The notes beneath the pieces are model-generated. The model had not been told where the DNA came from, ran no database searches, and worked only from the letters and a program-made list of their open reading frames with translations. From assembly GCA_019638275.1 (NCBI GenBank), contig JAHBUC010000009.1, positions 62,001 to 126,000 of the forward strand: 64,000 bases of DNA, given 5' to 3'. Numbering within the stretch: position 1 is the stretch's first letter; each line of letters begins with the position of its first letter. Positions 63,981 through 64,000 of the stretch are shown piece after piece. Both the position numbers and the translations under genes were made by a program. This stretch comes from Cyclobacteriaceae bacterium (GTDB lineage Bacteria; Bacteroidota; Bacteroidia; Cytophagales; Cyclobacteriaceae).

Positions 63981-64000
63981 ATGAAGAAATATTTTCTCCT
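63981..64000 (+). CDS. Start of an ORF, truncated by window edge
   Basis: ATG at 63981 followed by MKKYFL, cut by the right edge. The basic then hydrophobic start fits a signal peptide, and a possible -7 element lies just upstream. Nothing more can be said. Confidence 0.45.

Noticed and set aside
1..64000. CRISPR array, tRNA, rRNA, prophage or transposase
   Set aside because: No regularly spaced repeat array, clover-leaf candidate, rRNA-like sequence, integrase, transposase or phage structural gene was found.

Overview
The window looks like a chromosomal segment of a Bacteroidota bacterium, most likely order Cytophagales. The grounds are a protein with a type IX secretion (T9SS) C-terminal sorting domain, AraC regulators fused to TPR and membrane segments, giant multi-PAS histidine kinases, a YwqK/MORN-repeat protein, GlxA-type regulators, many signal peptides and lipoproteins, and weak Shine-Dalgarno sites. 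Genus cannot be fixed from this sequence. I found no rRNA, tRNA, CRISPR array, intact insertion sequence or prophage.

Layout. (1) 1-7134, minus strand: the N-terminal ~988 codons of a TPR plus YwqK-repeat secreted protein that runs off the left edge, a pirin, a methyltransferase, a 33-aa membrane peptide and a TPR-TM-AraC regulator. (2) 7206-27957: a DoxX protein, then a dense two-component island. It holds eight kinase-type loci, four stand-alone receivers and one stand-alone HPt protein, without a single DNA-binding output domain. It includes a kinase of about 1980 aa split by a 4-bp tandem duplication, and a receiver in which three of five key residues are replaced. (3) 28017-35021: a serine hydrolase, a DUF4407 membrane protein, an alpha-amylase-family lipoprotein and an AsmA-like protein. 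(4) 35032-41910: a thioredoxin-fold lipoprotein, a GlxA/AraC regulator divergent from two small cytosolic proteins, a CDP-alcohol phosphatidyltransferase, another AraC regulator and a cytochrome c lipoprotein group. (5) 41982-45113, minus: a two-subunit molybdenum hydroxylase with a DinB-like protein. (6) 45257-51657, plus: a tightly packed flavin amine oxidase, nitrilase-fold hydrolase and C69-type Ntn hydrolase, followed by a TPR-CHAT protein. (7) 51663-64000: a CHASE3 kinase, two YceI proteins, an SDR, a phospholipase D-like protein, a cyclophilin, an MBL-fold hydrolase, the T9SS cargo protein and several secreted proteins of unknown role.

How it fits together. The signalling island probably forms one phosphorelay network: the hybrid kinase, HPt and degenerate receiver at 17923-20296 are translationally overlapped, and the single-domain receivers would act through protein contacts. 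The molybdenum hydroxylase could pass electrons to the nearby cytochrome c, because no FAD subunit is present. The amine oxidase, nitrilase and Ntn hydrolase genes look like a pathway for a nitrogen compound whose identity the sequence does not show.

No searches were run. Assignments rest on motifs read from the translations, and start codons were re-chosen where the longest frame began at an implausible TTG/ATT or overlapped a neighbour.
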